44,598 bases of DNA, from contig DF237615.1 of the NCBI GenBank assembly GCA_000708835.1, forward strand, positions 1-44,598, given 5' to 3'. This DNA comes from Klebsormidium nitens (Eukaryota; Streptophyta; Klebsormidiophyceae; Klebsormidiales; Klebsormidiaceae). The position numbers were made by a program, and so were the translations under genes. Below the pieces are notes generated by a model. It saw only the letters and a program-made list of their open reading frames with translations. It was not told the DNA's origin and searched no databases. Within the stretch, counting starts at the first letter, position 1. Every line of letters begins with the position of its first letter. This document shows, in pieces, positions 11,674-25,600 of the stretch.

Positions 11674-12810
11674 AGCTGAGCTCGAACGAAACGGGGTGGA
11701 GTTGCCGTGCTGGTAGTAAACTTGGAGACCGGTTTGTACAGTAGTGTAAATCACATTGTAAGAGACGGTCGGTTGAGTAACTGGTTATGAGCAAGGTCTT
11801 AGTGACCGATGGTGCAAAGGACTTGATAGAAAGTGAGTACAGCACGCAGAAAGGACGGGCCGTAGGTTTGTCAACATGACTGAGCGGCCATGCCGCGATC
11901 ATACTTCGCGCACGAGCCTTGTCGGCTTGTAGTCATGCTAGCTCGTCGGACTCAGACACATGTGCCAACCGGCCTTCAGATGTGCACATGTACTGCCCAA
12001 AGCCGGCTGTTACAATATACTGAGAACCCGAGTTGTAAGTTTTAAGCTGATTTCTACCTTGCCAAGCCACATGCACAGTGTTACCTCGATATCGCCTCGG
12101 CGCGCGCATTAGTGTGATTGTGGGGGGGCGCGCAAGGACACCCCGGGCGCCGGGCCAAGTGAGATATATGCCAAAGAAGATGATACACAGCACTTGAACG
12201 AGTATAATGGTGGGCTGTATGCCGGAATGTGCTGCCAGATACTAGCGGGCGTCATTCGAACCACCTAGATCGCGCGCGTTAAGCAAGAAAAAGAAAGCTG
12301 GACGCAGACTACAGTACGTGCGCGCGCTAATATGGCGATTAAAGGCAAGTCAGTGTCCGTCAACGTACAATACAAACCCGGCCATCTGGAATATAATTGG
12401 GAAATCATTGGGAAATTCATTGCAGTTGCATGATATCGACATGAAGATCGGCCTTTGGATGGTCAAGAGCGCCAAACCAAACATTCCTTCGACTAGACAT
12501 AACAGGCTGGATAACGGACCGCGGCTGGCAATGAAATGCGAATAAGCCTTTCGAAACGCGAATAAGCCTTTCGAATGATTAACATAAAACAGGCTCGAGA
12601 ATCGAACAATCTCTACCTATGCTCGTAATTTCAACTTCCTACAATCTAGTCGTTACTTGGGGAGAGAGTTTGTCGACATTTCCTCTCCAATCGTTGTAGT
12701 ACATGCACCTCGTCGTCACGTGAATCGTCAGCGCAAGTGTGCTATCTATCTATAACAAACCCTTTGGTACACCTCAGCTATGCATTGCAGACTCGAAGGC
12801 CAATCTTCGT
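11674..12810. other. Intergenic, convergent 3' ends of kinase and thiolase genes
   Basis: No coding potential is evident. Two TGTAA motifs at about 11744 and 11757 follow the kinase stop and resemble the poly(A) signal used by many green algae. The only clear repeat is the 20-bp direct tandem duplication at 12538-12575. Confidence 0.6.
12538..12575. repeat. 20-bp direct tandem repeat (two copies)
   Basis: GCGAATAAGCCTTTCGAA occurs at 12538 and again at 12558, with only the last few bases differing. It lies in the 3' intergenic region between two convergent genes. It has no evident function. Confidence 0.85.
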
Positions 12811-15800
12811 TTAATCGCTCTGCTCAAACACCGCAGCAGCCCCCATTCCGGATCCGATGCACATGGACACCACTCCGTAACGGCAGCCCTTGCCTCTCTT
12901 CTTCATCTCGTGCAAAAGGGTCGCGACGCAGCGGGCGCCAGTGCAGCCCAGAGGGTGACCGAGAGCAATGGCTCCTCCGTTCACGTTTACCTTCTCCTCG
13001 TCCAAGTGGAGCTTGCGGCAGCAGTACGTGGCTTGGCTAGCGAAGGCCTGCAAAACCGCAAGAACGCCTTTGATTCACCATTTCCCGCCTAGAGAACAAG
13101 AACACAGAGCGCCGCAAAGCAAACCGCTTGCCGCTGAAACCTCGGCCCACAAGTATGTCGCAGTAAGGGTCCAAAGTTGTTCGTTTGAATCGAACGTGAT
13201 GCCACTCGCGGGCCCAAAGTAATAGGACTCTGGCCCGCCAAATACCAGACGCGCACGACAAAGGGCTCAAAGCACAGAGAAAGCGGACCCTATCGAAACT
13301 GGCCAAAGTGAACGTTGTACCGCCTTGAGAGCTGCGAAATTGCTACTACAAGTTCCCTGGCTTAATACAGTCCAGATCGCTTCAATGCCATCTTCAAAAC
13401 ACAATTGGGCTAGCATCAGGATCACCTGGCTAATCATGGCCGGAGAGCCACTGCAGAATCCATCACCGCCAGCTTTTAGTTAAGCGTTCTCGGATGCACG
13501 ACCGACCGCAATTTCACAACTCGCGTGTGCACGACAACGGCATTACCAAGGCACCAGTACTCAACGTAACAACGTATGACCAAAGCAATGAACGCACTGC
13601 AAGCTTTTATTTATAGGAGCTTGCACGGCTCGTAAGTTAAGGAAGGGACGACGATGTAGATCCACCAAAATACTCGTAATTGCTCTCACCTCGTTCAGCT
13701 CAAACAGGTCAATGTCGCGGATCTCGAGGCCCGCGGCTTCGACAGCGGCAGGGATAGCGACGGCGGGACCGACACCCATCACAGCAGGGTCAACTCCGAC
13801 AGCGGCGAAAGTCCTGCCAAGCAGAAAGCAGAGGTTCGTCTCCAGAGTAGGAAGGTTGACAAGAAGGATTGATCGACCCTGATGTTCACAGACTCGCGAA
13901 AGTCTAAAGGCTGGAAAGCACAAAAGGGCTCGACGTCAGGAACTTGGGCTGAAAGAGCCAGGCAAGCAAGCATGCTGACTTAGCGCCACTCAAGGAAGGC
14001 AAAATCTCGACATTGACTGGACGGTCGGATACTCGATTGAAACCAGGACCGATACAAGACAGATTGCCGGGATCCCATAATCCGTTGCTTTGAGCAACCA
14101 CGCCAATAGCCAACCCAAGCAACTTCATTAATTCAAAGGAGCTCCGAAACAGGTCTCTCCCCCATTTCACCAGTTCCGCTCACCTGAACGTCCCCAGGAT
14201 CGGCAATCCTCTGCGGTGCGCCTCCGACCGCTTCATCAGCAGAACTGCCGCCGCGCCGTCGGTGATCTGGCTCGAGTTGCCGGCGGTTGTGGATCCGTCC
14301 TTTTTGAACACGGCCTTCAGCTTGGCCAGACTGGCGGGGGTGACGCCCTCCCGCATGCCGTCGTCCCGTGAGATGGTGACGGGCTTCTCGTCACCGGTCT
14401 TCGGGTCGACGATCTGCAGGTTTTGCAGAAATGCCCTTCGAATTGGATTCCGATGACTCAACTGATTCCGAAGCTTAGTTTCTTCACCGATCTAAGAATG
14501 GAAAATGGAGCGTAAGTGAGTGGACGTTTGCGAGATGTCAACAGTGATCCATAAAACGGCTTCTCCAGATCGAATCGAGTAGCGCACGCCTCACGACGAA
14601 GACGAAAAGAGGTGGCTCTCGACAGGAGAAAAGTTTGTCGAATGAAGGTTTGAGCAGATGGACAGACTGTTGACGGTTGACCACTGTTGACGGTTGACCA
14701 CAGAGCACGGTTGACCACAGAACGAAGAAACCCTGTTCTACAAGTACGCAACTTCCACTTGAGCCGTAAATCGAGCATGGACAGTGCCTCTTGTGTACAA
14801 AAGGGCACGCAACACACAGTGAAGCGGACGAGCTTGCATGAAAGCAGACTACGTCCAGTAGAACGCTTCAGAATCTCAGAACGAGTGACAACGAGATCAG
14901 AACTTCTGCGCTTCCTACCTTCGTCGCCACCGGAATAACCTCGTCCACAAATCTGCCGGACTTCCAAGCTGCCACCGCGCGAGCATGAGAACGAGCCTGG
15001 AACAAGAACAAAAAAGTAGGGGTGAGCGACTTCGTATGAAATGGGCTTTAACCAACACCGAAGAACCAAGCTCAACCACGACCTGTCGTACAAGTGGAAT
15101 CTCGATGTCACATAGATGCCACGACGGCCTTGCTTCTCCGCCTGAAGAAGATGAACTTGCTTCCAAACACGGAGACAACCATCGAATCGGAAACCTTCAA
15201 AAGCTGACTATTGCAAGGTGACTTGGGCTGTCAACCTCGGCTCTCGAGTGAAGCGTCCGAGGGCGTTCGAAAACGACTAGGAAGCGACACTCACGGCCAT
15301 CTGGTCTTGGTCTGCTCTGGTGATGCCGTACCGCTCAGCCACGTTTTCAGAAGTCACACCCATAGGCAGGAGACAGTCTCTAGCCTTCAGGTTCTGCTCC
15401 ACCTGCAAAGCGATGGACCATCCCCCTTCAGGATTTGAACGAGGCAAGATCACCCCTTGGAATGGAAAAAGGTGGAGGCAAAAAGATCTCACTCACGGAA
15501 ATGGGGGCCTGGCAAGACACCGAGGACGAACGAGCTGTGAACCAATTAGCCGCGTCGACGTTTTTTTAAAGCATCCAAGTTGAGCTGAACCGTCTAGAAA
15601 CTCACTAATCCTCACCTGCGGGTTTACACTCCCCTCCCATGCCATGGGGTTCACAGACATGGCCTCGATTCCGGCGCCAATGCCTGCAAGTATATGCGAG
15701 CACGTAAGTTCATACATCAAGATATGTTCACGTCCGCAAAAGAAAGACCACAATAGCCGCATCAGAGCGAGAATAATTGGGTTCCGAAAATGAGTAGGAT

Positions 15801-17577
15801 AGTCTCCGGAGATCGAGCATCCTAAGAGAAAAGATTTCCTGTCCTCAAATTGCTGGAGACCCGAGAAGATCCACCTCCTGAGAGACAAACCAATCAGGAA
15901 AACCTGGCGGTGTGTGCTGCTTACCAATATCATAAAATCCGGCTTTGATTGCAGCTGCCACATCAGCCACTGCCTGAAGTCCTGATGAACATTGTCTGTT
16001 CACAGTCCTCACGGGAACCGTCTCTGCAGAGATAGACGGTGTCGTGAGCTACTTTGCATTTACTGTGTCTTTATAATCATCAATTGCAGTTGCTAAACAG
16101 CTGAAGCACACCTGAATTTTTATGGATAGCCAAAAAAGAACTTCAATCCACTTAAGCAGATGAATTAGAGGACTGACCAGCTCGAAAGCTGGTGAAACGC
16201 GTAGAACCCTTTTCATCTACTGCGATCCCTCCTGTTCTTTTTGCCACTTCACGCCTAATCTACATTCAATGCTGCCAAGCTTATATGAGTGTTTGATACA
16301 TACCTGGAAAGCCAGCAAAGAACGCTGCCATCCTGCACTCATTGGCACGCTGCGCCCCGGGGGCTAGAACACTGCCAACGACGATGTCACCAATGTCCTT
16401 GGGGTTGACGCCAGTCCTCTCCACAACAGCTTTCAAGACAGGCGCCAGGATATCATCAGGCAGGGTGTCCTTCAGACCGCCCCTCTTTGCTTTGCACATT
16501 GGGGTTCGGTAAGCCCTGGCAAGAAGAGGAATAAACAATTATATTATGTTGGCACATGAGCTGGATTATGTACTAGCAACTAGTGTACTTATAGTCGTGT
16601 TTTTTGCAGCATGTTGCCAATTCACATAGCATGCTGGTCACATCTTTCCCAGGGTTCTAGGGTTTCTTCTCAAAGCCTTCCACCAGCTGAGGATCATACG
16701 AACTCTATTGTTTTTCTTGAGGTCTGAGCTAGCAGTGTGAGGCCAGCGACACCGCTTTGGTCGTCTCAAACGCCGCTTTTCATGAGCTGTTCAGATGCTC
16801 CGTATCATCTGTCGTATTAGGAAGGGTCGATGATTCTTGGTCTCACTGGCCATAGCTTTTGAATGCACAGTCTCCTGGCGTTCAAGTACCTCAGAGTGAC
16901 CATGGATTTGCCAATCGAGACCTCTAAAGCTGGTGCTGAACTATCTGATGAGATCCTGACAGAACCTGCAATCAAGATGAGCCAAGCCAAAAAGAAAGTT
17001 GCCTTCACACATACCACCCTCCCAATTCCAACAAATGACACAGATTCTTGAAAAGACCTCTGGTTTCCAATCTGCAGCCGCTCTTCTGCCTGAACTTTCT
17101 GAAAGACATGACCTGCTGAATAAAAGCAAGGGTAAAAAACTTACGCAACAACAACGACATCGTCGCCAGAATCTCCAGCTCTTGTTGCGCAGGCTTCGCC
17201 CTACAAAAAAACAGGTGTTGCAAGATAAGCACCAGCTAAGAATAAGCCAAGAGGGAAATCTGAAGCCTCAAGTAGAACATGCTGCTGCAGCCTTGAAAGC
17301 AGGAAAGCTAGGAAGCATGATATCGAGACCACACCAGACTCATTCATAATTGAAATCCTGATGAGTAGCTTCCACCAGCAATCTGTGACATCATCCCCCT
17401 CAAAAACACCTGATTCAATTGACGGGCAAGACTGTGTCGCGCTGTTCAAACTGCTTCAAACCCCTATCAAACCAATAAAGAGAAATTCATCAGACTTACA
17501 GTGATCGAGGTCCCCTGTCCAGCTGCAGGCCGCAGATGATCAAGCAAGACCTTCTGGCGAAGCAGAGCGCGATCCAT
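12811..17577 (-). CDS. KAT: Peroxisomal 3-ketoacyl-CoA thiolase (acetyl-CoA acyltransferase), 10 exons, 429 aa
   Basis: Exons in coding order: 17577-17500, 17200-17145, 16515-16304, 16023-15925, 15683-15616, 15402-15295, 14996-14919, 14413-14184, 13813-13690, 13047-12811 (1290 nt). It catalyses the last step of beta-oxidation, cleaving 3-ketoacyl-CoA with CoA to acetyl-CoA and a shortened acyl-CoA, and in plants also serves jasmonate synthesis. The N-terminus carries a classical PTS2 nonapeptide at residues 7-15, RQKVLLDHL, which directs import by PEX7. Active-site elements are all present: nucleophilic C127 in NRQCSSG, NEAFA (350-354), H382 in GHPLG and C414 in CIGSG. The similarity to land-plant KAT2 is very strong across every exon. 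The C-terminus stops soon after the VFEQ segment, about 20-30 residues shorter than in flowering plants. No exon echoes were seen in its introns. Confidence 0.95.
14668..14718. repeat. 17-bp unit repeated three times in a thiolase intron
   Basis: TGTTGACGGTTGACCAC occurs at 14668 and 14685, and a third diverged copy (AGAGCACGGTTGACCAC) at 14702. It lies in the intron between thiolase exons 7 and 8. Each unit contains TTGAC cores on the plus strand, which resemble W-box elements; that reading is only a suggestion. Confidence 0.85.
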
Positions 17578-19631
17578 CTTCGAGGTTTTGAAAGCTGCAA
17601 TCCTGGTGCCCAACCAGTAGCTTCAAGAACTTAGAAAGAGTCTGGTGCAAAACGCTCTCCCAATTAAAGCCGTCAATTCCAGCCGAAAAAAGATCAGCCT
17701 GATGCCAATGACAGCAGTGCCTGCTCAACGTGCAACTTTCCAAGAAAGAGCATTCTAGGTACCTAGTTTGAACGGAAGGCTAGAGTTGTTGTAGGTACTA
17801 AGCAGCCCTTCTTTCTTTTCCAGACTTGCAGCCGCCTTTCTTCTCCTGTCCAAGTCACAAGACCAAGCTGACCAGCTGCTGGCGCAGCCAGCTGATTCAG
17901 CAAAGCAGAAGGTTCCTCTAGTAGTCAAGCAATCCTACGAGCTTCGGAAGGGCTGCAGTGGAGCTCAGTGAGCTTTCATCGCAGAGGATATCTGCTGACT
18001 CATCGCTCGCGCAAGGGCGAAATGCAACTAGAGCGGGTCTCCAGGAAAGTTCCACCAGCTCTCTGAATTTTCCGATGCCGTCAATAAAGGTCCATCGGAC
18101 CGGTGCGCAATGCAAAATGCGTAATCTATAGGAGGCGTCGATACCGGATTGGGTCTTTATCGGACGGAGCTACATTGGGAAACAGAAGCGGCCAAAGCGG
18201 CGGCACATCGATTTATCGATCGTTTGATCAAACTTGAAACAGCGGCGGCGCACGGTTCGCTTCTTGTAGCATCAATCCTTGCAGAAGCAGACCTCAATAT
18301 AGACAGTACCAATATAGGAGAGTTGAGCGAATCTTCAGCCTAGCTGCAGGCTAGCTGGTGACCATGGGAAATGCCAGTGTCCAATTGCTGACCTCTTTAG
18401 GGGCTCTTTAGATTGGGTGTCTAGACCATTATATCCATGTCGGATCTCTAAATAAGCTCATTGGAAGGTTGGTTCTGGCCACCGCACGCTAGATAAGAAT
18501 ACCACCGAACGAGCTGCTTGCAAAAAGCCGTTCTTTCGGACAAAATTGACGTCAACTGAAACAATTTCGATCTGTAGCTTAACCGTGGCCCTTCAATGGG
18601 CATCATATGCAAGATACGTCTGGTCGTTCACGCGTACGGTACATGTTAAGTAGCGCGCTCCTTTCTGAGTTTCTATCCCGTTTATGTTGTGCATCATGAT
18701 ACAATGGAATTGTGACTCATGTTTTGAAAGCATTGTCCCAACTCTGATCACCGCATGTTCTCTGGCCCCAACGCCGGGCCTTCAGAAAACCTCTCTCCTT
18801 CTGAGAGTCGTTGGACGCATCAGAGCATGCAGCAAACGTATCCTGGCTGCCTCGAAAGTTCCGCATGTTACTTCTTCGCAACTCTTCTTGATTGTGTACC
18901 TCGACGCGGACGTTCGTCAAGGGCTTCAAATGTTGACACGTGCTCAATCAATGTGCCGGTCACTTCTTCGTCCCCTTTTGCAACTCGTATTCTGAGCTTC
19001 CTCCTCTCAAGGACCGTTATTTGCTGGCTTGATGTCGTAACCCACGCCTTCATCGACCCGTTACGAAGTTGACGCTTAAGCACATGGACTTGCAGCTTTG
19101 AACGTTTTCTGCCTGCGTATTGCTAACCTTCGAGCCTTATGCCCATTATGTCTCTGTCCTCCAATAAGATGCGCTTAGGAGGGCGTGTGCTGTCACGTGT
19201 CTCGCGGCAACATACACTGGACTGCTTATCGCGAAGCACGTGGCGTTTGCGAGGGAGTGGATGCTTTCAAGGTCATCTGGTCGCTCTGTCAGACATGTCC
19301 CACGACGTCCCCGTCAAACTCCATCAAAACGCCTTCGTTCAGCCCTCGACCTGCTGACCGTCTCCGGAGGAATTGAATTCGACTTCGAGGGCTCGTCTCT
19401 CCGGGATAGCGCATCTCCCTTCTTCCAGCAATTTCGAACCTCGAGTGACCCAGCCGTTCGCTGTAGAGTCCGTTTGCAGCAGGATGTTCCTTGGCCGGAA
19501 CAGCTGACACGAGCTCCCATCGCCCGCGGCCCGATGCGGTCTCCTGCTTATTGGGACTTGACCAACTAGTGTTCAGGCGACGGCCTTCAGAACAGAGCGG
19601 TTTGACGCCATCTGCAGCTTCATGGCGTCAG
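17578..19631. other. Intergenic: thiolase 5' flank and coiled-coil gene 3' flank
   Basis: No convincing coding segment lies in this 2 kb. Reading frames are short and lack paired splice sites. The part nearest the thiolase start should hold its promoter (minus strand). A perfect 12-bp palindrome CTAGGTACCTAG lies at 17755-17766 and a related GTAGGTAC at 17791. The rest shows nothing I can support. Confidence 0.6.
17755..17800. promoter_or_regulatory. TAGGTACC palindrome cluster upstream of the thiolase gene
   Basis: CTAGGTACCTAG (17755-17766) is a perfect palindrome about 180 bp upstream of the thiolase ATG, followed by GTAGGTACTA at 17791-17800. The same core is abundant in two other 5' flanks of this window. 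A role as a regulatory site is inference. Confidence 0.4.
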
Positions 19632-22600
19632 CTACGTCCACCGCACGTGCGGCTTTTCTGACGATTTCTCCTCCCCCTCCGATGGCTCACCCTCTGACTT
19701 TCTTCCGGTCGCTCCCCCCGCGCCCGGGGCCGCTACCCCGACCAGCTTCAGGCCATCCCGATCTAGTTCCTCCAGGCCCGGTATAGATCGCAGCATTTTC
19801 CGGTACCGCTCCTCCGCTCTCCGCTTCCGTTCCGCCTCTTCCAGGTCGCCCTCGATGAGTGTCAGTCGTCGCGCGCGGTGCAAAATGTTTTGCTTCTTGA
19901 AAACTACGAGATCACTCCTCGCCCCGACAATCGACGTGTCTTCTTCTTCCGGGGGGTTCCCCTCCTGCTCCGAATTTGAAGACGTCTCCCCGCCCTCCGC
20001 GTTCACATCCTGCGACACTCTGTCGTTGTTTGGAGACTGAGGCCGAAGCCCGGGGAATCCGTTTTGCGGCCCAGAAGAAGGGCTCTGGGGAACCGGCGGT
20101 ACCGGCCCCCCCGGACCGGGTACCAAAAGTACCACCGGGGAGACAAGCACCTTTCGTTTGGCGGCGAGCCAAACCGCGCGCGCATCTTCCGCTCCCGCTC
20201 CCTCTTCGTCCCCCTCCTCGATTGTTTCCGGCGCCCCCCGGTTGGCCCGCCTCTTGGGTTCCGCCATCGCGGCCGGAACGGCAGCCGTTCCGGTCGTGCT
20301 CAGCGAACTCTCGGCGGAACGGGCCGCCGTCTCTCTTTCGGCGAGCGCCACCGCTGCCGAGTACTCGCCGCTTCCGCTCCTACTCAGCCCGCCGGAATTC
20401 CGCAGGTCCTTCGAGGCTTTGCCAGCGGAACGCCGCGCGGTCTCCACGTGGCCGTCTCCCATTGACCGGCTCAGCTTGATGTCCGCTCTCATCTCTTCGA
20501 GGAGAACGCGCGCGGCCCATGCGCTGCTTCCGAAGTCGTCCGGCTTCTCGGCGGCCTGTTTTCCGCTAAAACTTTTGGAGGCGGCCTCGTAGAGGCGGTG
20601 GTTGAAAGGCGGGTAGTGCAGTGGTCCGTCCACTTGCGACTCGGTGCAGACGCGCGCGGCGAACTTCTCGAGCTGCGCGCGCGGGAGAGGCAGGATGGCA
20701 GCGGCCGCGACTGCGGAAGGGTTCGAGGATTTCGGGGTTTGAGGAAGGGTTTGTAGCTTCAAGAAGGCTCTGAGCTCATCGAGCTTGAATAACCGATTCG
20801 AGAACCAAGGAAGGTAAGTGGCACGAAGGGACGCATCTGCGGTTTGCTTCGGATCTCAAATCACATTGAGTGCGGGACTTACAAAGACACAACAAGAGCG
20901 TCACGCGCTTGTGCCTGCGCTTAAGTTAACAAAGATTGTAACGCGGCAGGATTTTGCGGCGACATGCTCTGCTCGAAGCAATCCTTGCCATCCAATGCTA
21001 GGCAAGGTGTCAGTAAGCAAAAGTTATACGAGAGCTTGCGCTCTTCAAAGAGTTTGGCAAGCTACTTTATGAAAAGATGGATCGTTTAGATTCCCAAGCG
21101 AAGGTTTTTGAAAAGTAAGATGGTCCAAAGACGATTCAAGTGCATTATGCTGAAACGCTTGCGGAGCAGAAGTTGCTGCGACTCACTTCCAGCGGCTATG
21201 TAGTTGCACACGGCTGCCGTCATGGCCGCCTTGTCGATCGCCTCTTTAGGATCTTTAGGCTTCTCCGGCAGCCTCTCCGAGGGCGGGATCCACTCTAGAG
21301 CTTCCATCAGCCGGTGGAACTCGGAAGCGCGCGCGTCCTTCTTGCGCGCGAGCGCGCGCGTCGCGCTCGCGCCCAGGCCTGGGTCGACGGGCACGTGCTC
21401 CAGCTGCCCCGCGACCTCAAGTAGCCGCTCTAGTTTCAGCTGCAGAAGCCGGAGGACTCTCGTGATGTCGACCGCGGTGTCCGGCGGAATTCCGCTCATC
21501 GGGCCCGGAACGTAGACGAGCCCGGACCCGACGTCGCTCTTCATACGGCGCAACGTCTTCTTCGAGTCCTCGTGGCTCGATGCAGAGTCCAGGTTGTCCA
21601 AACCCTCGCCGCCGAGGAGGCGCGCCGCGCCGTCGGTGGTCGCGAGCGCGGCCGCGATCATGCGGTGAAACGCTTGCCCGGGCGGCAGGCCGAACATTTC
21701 CGCGCTGAGCGCGGTCGGCCGCAAGTCGAGGGGCTTGGCGATGGGCGACGGCTCGACGGACTTTCCGGTGAAGAAGTCGACTCCGCTGAGGCTGATTCCG
21801 GCGGAATTGGCGACGATCTCAAGCGACGCTTGCACCTCTTGGACGCGGTATCGGATGGATTCGACGCCCTCGCGCATGCGCAGGTACGACAGCTCGCTGG
21901 CCAGCTGCTTCGACTCGAGCGCGTCGAATCTGGATGGGGCAATCAGCGTTTCGACGATAAACAGGTCCGTTGCACATAAACCCCATCGATCAGCAGTTGT
22001 TTGTTCCAAAAGACCGATGAACACTGGTTTAAGGCACCGATACACTGAACTACTCGACTTTGAAGGGTTAAGGAGACTCGTTTCAGCTTTTGGAAGTCCT
22101 TCGGGGCAAGGAAAGCGGATGACCTTTTTCAATGGGCTAAGCAGACGGGAAAAACTCCTAGGTTTGGCTTCGGGCAGTCTCTGGGGCTCGTGGATGCCTG
22201 ATGAAACGTTCACCTGCTTGCTTCCAATCGAGTCGACAACTGGAGGGCAAAAGCCAGAATTTGATTTACAATCTGCTGAAAGTGATGAATTGACTTACTC
22301 TTTCCATCGAAGCCGTGCACTGTACCCCTCTAGTTCGAAGTCTCCCAGCACCACCTTAAGGGCAGCGAACTCCGTCTGCGAAGATGATGAAGCTTTTTTA
22401 CCTCTGAGTGGATGCGGTAAAAAATTTCATCCGCTGCAACTCAATAACGGCTGGTTATATATTTCCAATACGGTTTCCCATTGCACGGATCGCTGAAGCG
22501 GTGCTTGCTTGGATCATGAATGTCATTGACGAAAACTTTACAGCAATTCGCGCGAATCCCCGACGGTCTTTCAAAAAAGCTGTCTGTGAGAAGAGTCAGA

Positions 22601-25600
22601 TCAGCTACAAGAAGAGTTCGAAGACGAGCTTAATTTGCGAACACCTTCCAAACGTTCCCAAAGCAGAGACACTCAATACGAGAAAAGCCCAGTCCTTTCG
22701 CGCCAGGAATCTACCTTGAGCGCGGCGATCCGCTCTTCCGCTCTCTCCTTTTCCGCTTTCCACTTCTCGACGCGCTCCTTGGGATCCTTAAAGTGGTTCA
22801 CCAGCTCGGTCACGTCCCTGAAAGAGAGGGTATGCGTCTGATTGCGTCCGAAACTGTCCGAAGTGCCCGGATACATCCTATGAATCCTCATTGCACAACC
22901 ATAAGCTGTCCGATGTGGACGAGTCGTATAACTTCAAAAAGCACACTCTTAACATCGTCCGATGTTTCCGAAAGAGTCGTATGAATCCAGGAGGCACGAC
23001 CAAGTCAATGTCACCGGCTCGGCCAAGGTTTTGCACAGAAGACAATTGACATTTGTCCAAAGGCGTCAGCTTGAGATTATGTGTCCAACTATGTCCAGAT
23101 TAGTACTGATTCCAGATCTTATGACTGGTTCGTATGGAATAACGGCTCGACCAGGACTCTGCAACACTAGCAAGGAATCGTTCAGACGCGTCTAAGCTGA
23201 AAGAAGTTCATCTAGGATTGTGTCCCCATTGTCAAGGGATGAATTCTTAGCACTCAAACCTTGATTAAAAATCTTTTGAGAAGTTGCTTCAGCTCCAACA
23301 CTAGGGCTGACACAGCGTTTGAAGGGACCCCGCATCCTAATAAAGTACATGTGTGCGCTCTTCGCGCAGCCTTACCAACGAGCCAAGGCTTTCCACAGCC
23401 TGAGGGCCCAGCAAGACTCATGTTTGTATAAAGAAGCTTTTCGCACTGCAGCCCAAGTACTTGAAATCCTGCGCCCCACAGCCTCGTCACATCCACGACG
23501 CGCTGAGTTACCGTTACAAATCCTTTCCGGATTTGTCAGATGTCAACAGAAAGGGTTCTGAAAAACCCGAAAGCGCGGCGCACCTGAGCCCCGTTGCGTC
23601 CACGATGCGCTGGAACGCGGCGCTCATCTTGATCAGCTGGATCTTGGTCTGGCCCTTCGCGAGCTCGTTCGCGAAGACCGCCTGGGTGGTCTTGATCGCG
23701 GCGTCCTTCGCGGCGACCAGGCTCTCCTCGCGCGCCTCCTGTGCGCGCGTGCGGCGGCGCGTCTCGGTCGCCACTTTGTCGGCCAGGAGCTTCCTCTGGC
23801 GGGCGCAAGGAAAGGTGTTTCAGCGCTATAAATATAAGGAGGAAGCCTTGAAAGATTCCAGATCTTGAGAGTTGAGGTGCAAGGACCGGGAAGGGGATTA
23901 CGTTCCATTTCAAGAAAGAAATAGAGCTTGGTCCAAAGACCTGAGGTTGCGCAAGCGGAAGTCAGGGCTTGTGCTCTGCGTTGACTAGAAACCCGCAGGA
24001 TTCACGTATTTTGGTGAGATAAGTAGCACGAGCAACCTCTCAGGAGTAGGTCTGCGATGCAAACTCGATCAGAGCAATTGTCTTCAGAGAAAAAACTTGC
24101 GATCTGACTATCACTCGGTAAGGAGGGACCCGAGTGCAAAACAACCCTCCGGATTCCTGAAGTGTCAGGCGCACCTGTGTTTCAATGCGCGCGCGCTCTT
24201 CCGCAAGCATTTCCTCCTGGTCCAGCCGTGCATCGATTATGCGCGCGCGTATCGCGGCCGCGTCGGCCTCCGCTTGCTCCTTTTGCACGTGGCTCTGCGG
24301 AGTAGCGGAAATGGGATGATGATTTACGTACTTTTAACATCGATGGGGAATCGGTGAAAGAACGCGGGGAGCAGCTTCGATGACGGATATTGTTCGGTCT
24401 GAGCTTTGTCCTGAAAGCTTATCAGTTGGGTTTCAAAATCAAAAGCGCGCCAAAGGGGTAGTACCGCTCACAAACGGGGATTTGCCAAACAAGACAGGCA
24501 TAAGAGGACCACTGACATTGCATACAGTTTCTAAATGTTCCTGTCCGCATCCAGGCCCACAGAAGCCCTTCAATCGCACTAGCGGTTTCTGTGTGGGTAC
24601 GTTTGAATCGTCTTTCAGCTGAAATCATCTTTCAAGTTTTCACGAGGTGCGGCGCCCTTGATTCTCGTGCGAAGAGGATGCGAAAAACCGGGTGAAAGTC
24701 TCCCGCCGACCCACGCAATTTTCAAAATGATGAGCACTTTGCTTCTGGTTCGGGGTTTAAACCCCTTTATGACCTCGATGAGCGCAAGGCACGATCCCGA
24801 AAGTAAGCGCAACTTTTCTCCGATGGCTTCCAGCGGGCATGGCTCGGCTGAATGGTGCTTTTGCCTATCCAGTTGTTCATCTCTTTCAGTAATCTACGTA
24901 AGTCATCCAAAATCATGGCCTGTCTATGTGGATTCGGGACTGGTACTTACACGCTCGATGCCTCCGATGAGCCTGAGGCACCCTCCCGATAACCTTAGAG
25001 GATCTGGCCCGCTTCCGTCTAAAGTGCTCAGGCACGTCCGCATTCTGACGAAACGCGCTTGACCATATCTCTTATTCGCCCTTTTTGAAGGATGAGGGGT
25101 TCTTCAACTCCTGACCTACATACTGTGATACTTACCCGCTTGATGTCTTCGATGAGCCCGAGGCAGGATCCCGAGAGCTTCTGGAATCTTGCTCGGATGC
25201 TTCCCAGCGTGGAGACGTCCGTCCGCATGCTGTCGTGCAGGCGGCGCATCATGACGTGCAGCCCCACCTTGTCCACCAGCACCGCCTCCTTGCGCAACGC
25301 GCACTCCTCTAGTTGCGCGCTCAGCAACTCAATCTCCTGGAAAGAGGAGGAGACACGCCATTCAATTCCTTTACTCAGAGTGCTGACTCAGCAGGCAGAC
25401 TCCTGTCTAGACAGAGTATGCGAGTGTGTGTCTTCGTGGAGTGCCGCCACGTGTTCATTAGCTCCGCCTCCTTGCCGGCCCCGCACCCCTCTGATTGCGC
25501 GCTCAGCGACTCCATGCCCTGAAGCAGCCCCGGATTTAATGAGCGTCTTCTTTGAATTCAGGGTTTCCTTTTAGTGCAGGTAAATAACTTCTGAAGTGTA

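Noticed and set aside
22870-23060. Possible further echo of coiled-coil exon 6 acceptor (CTTTCGG near 22965)
   Set aside because: Similarity is limited to about 20 bases and could be chance; a computed self-alignment would be needed.
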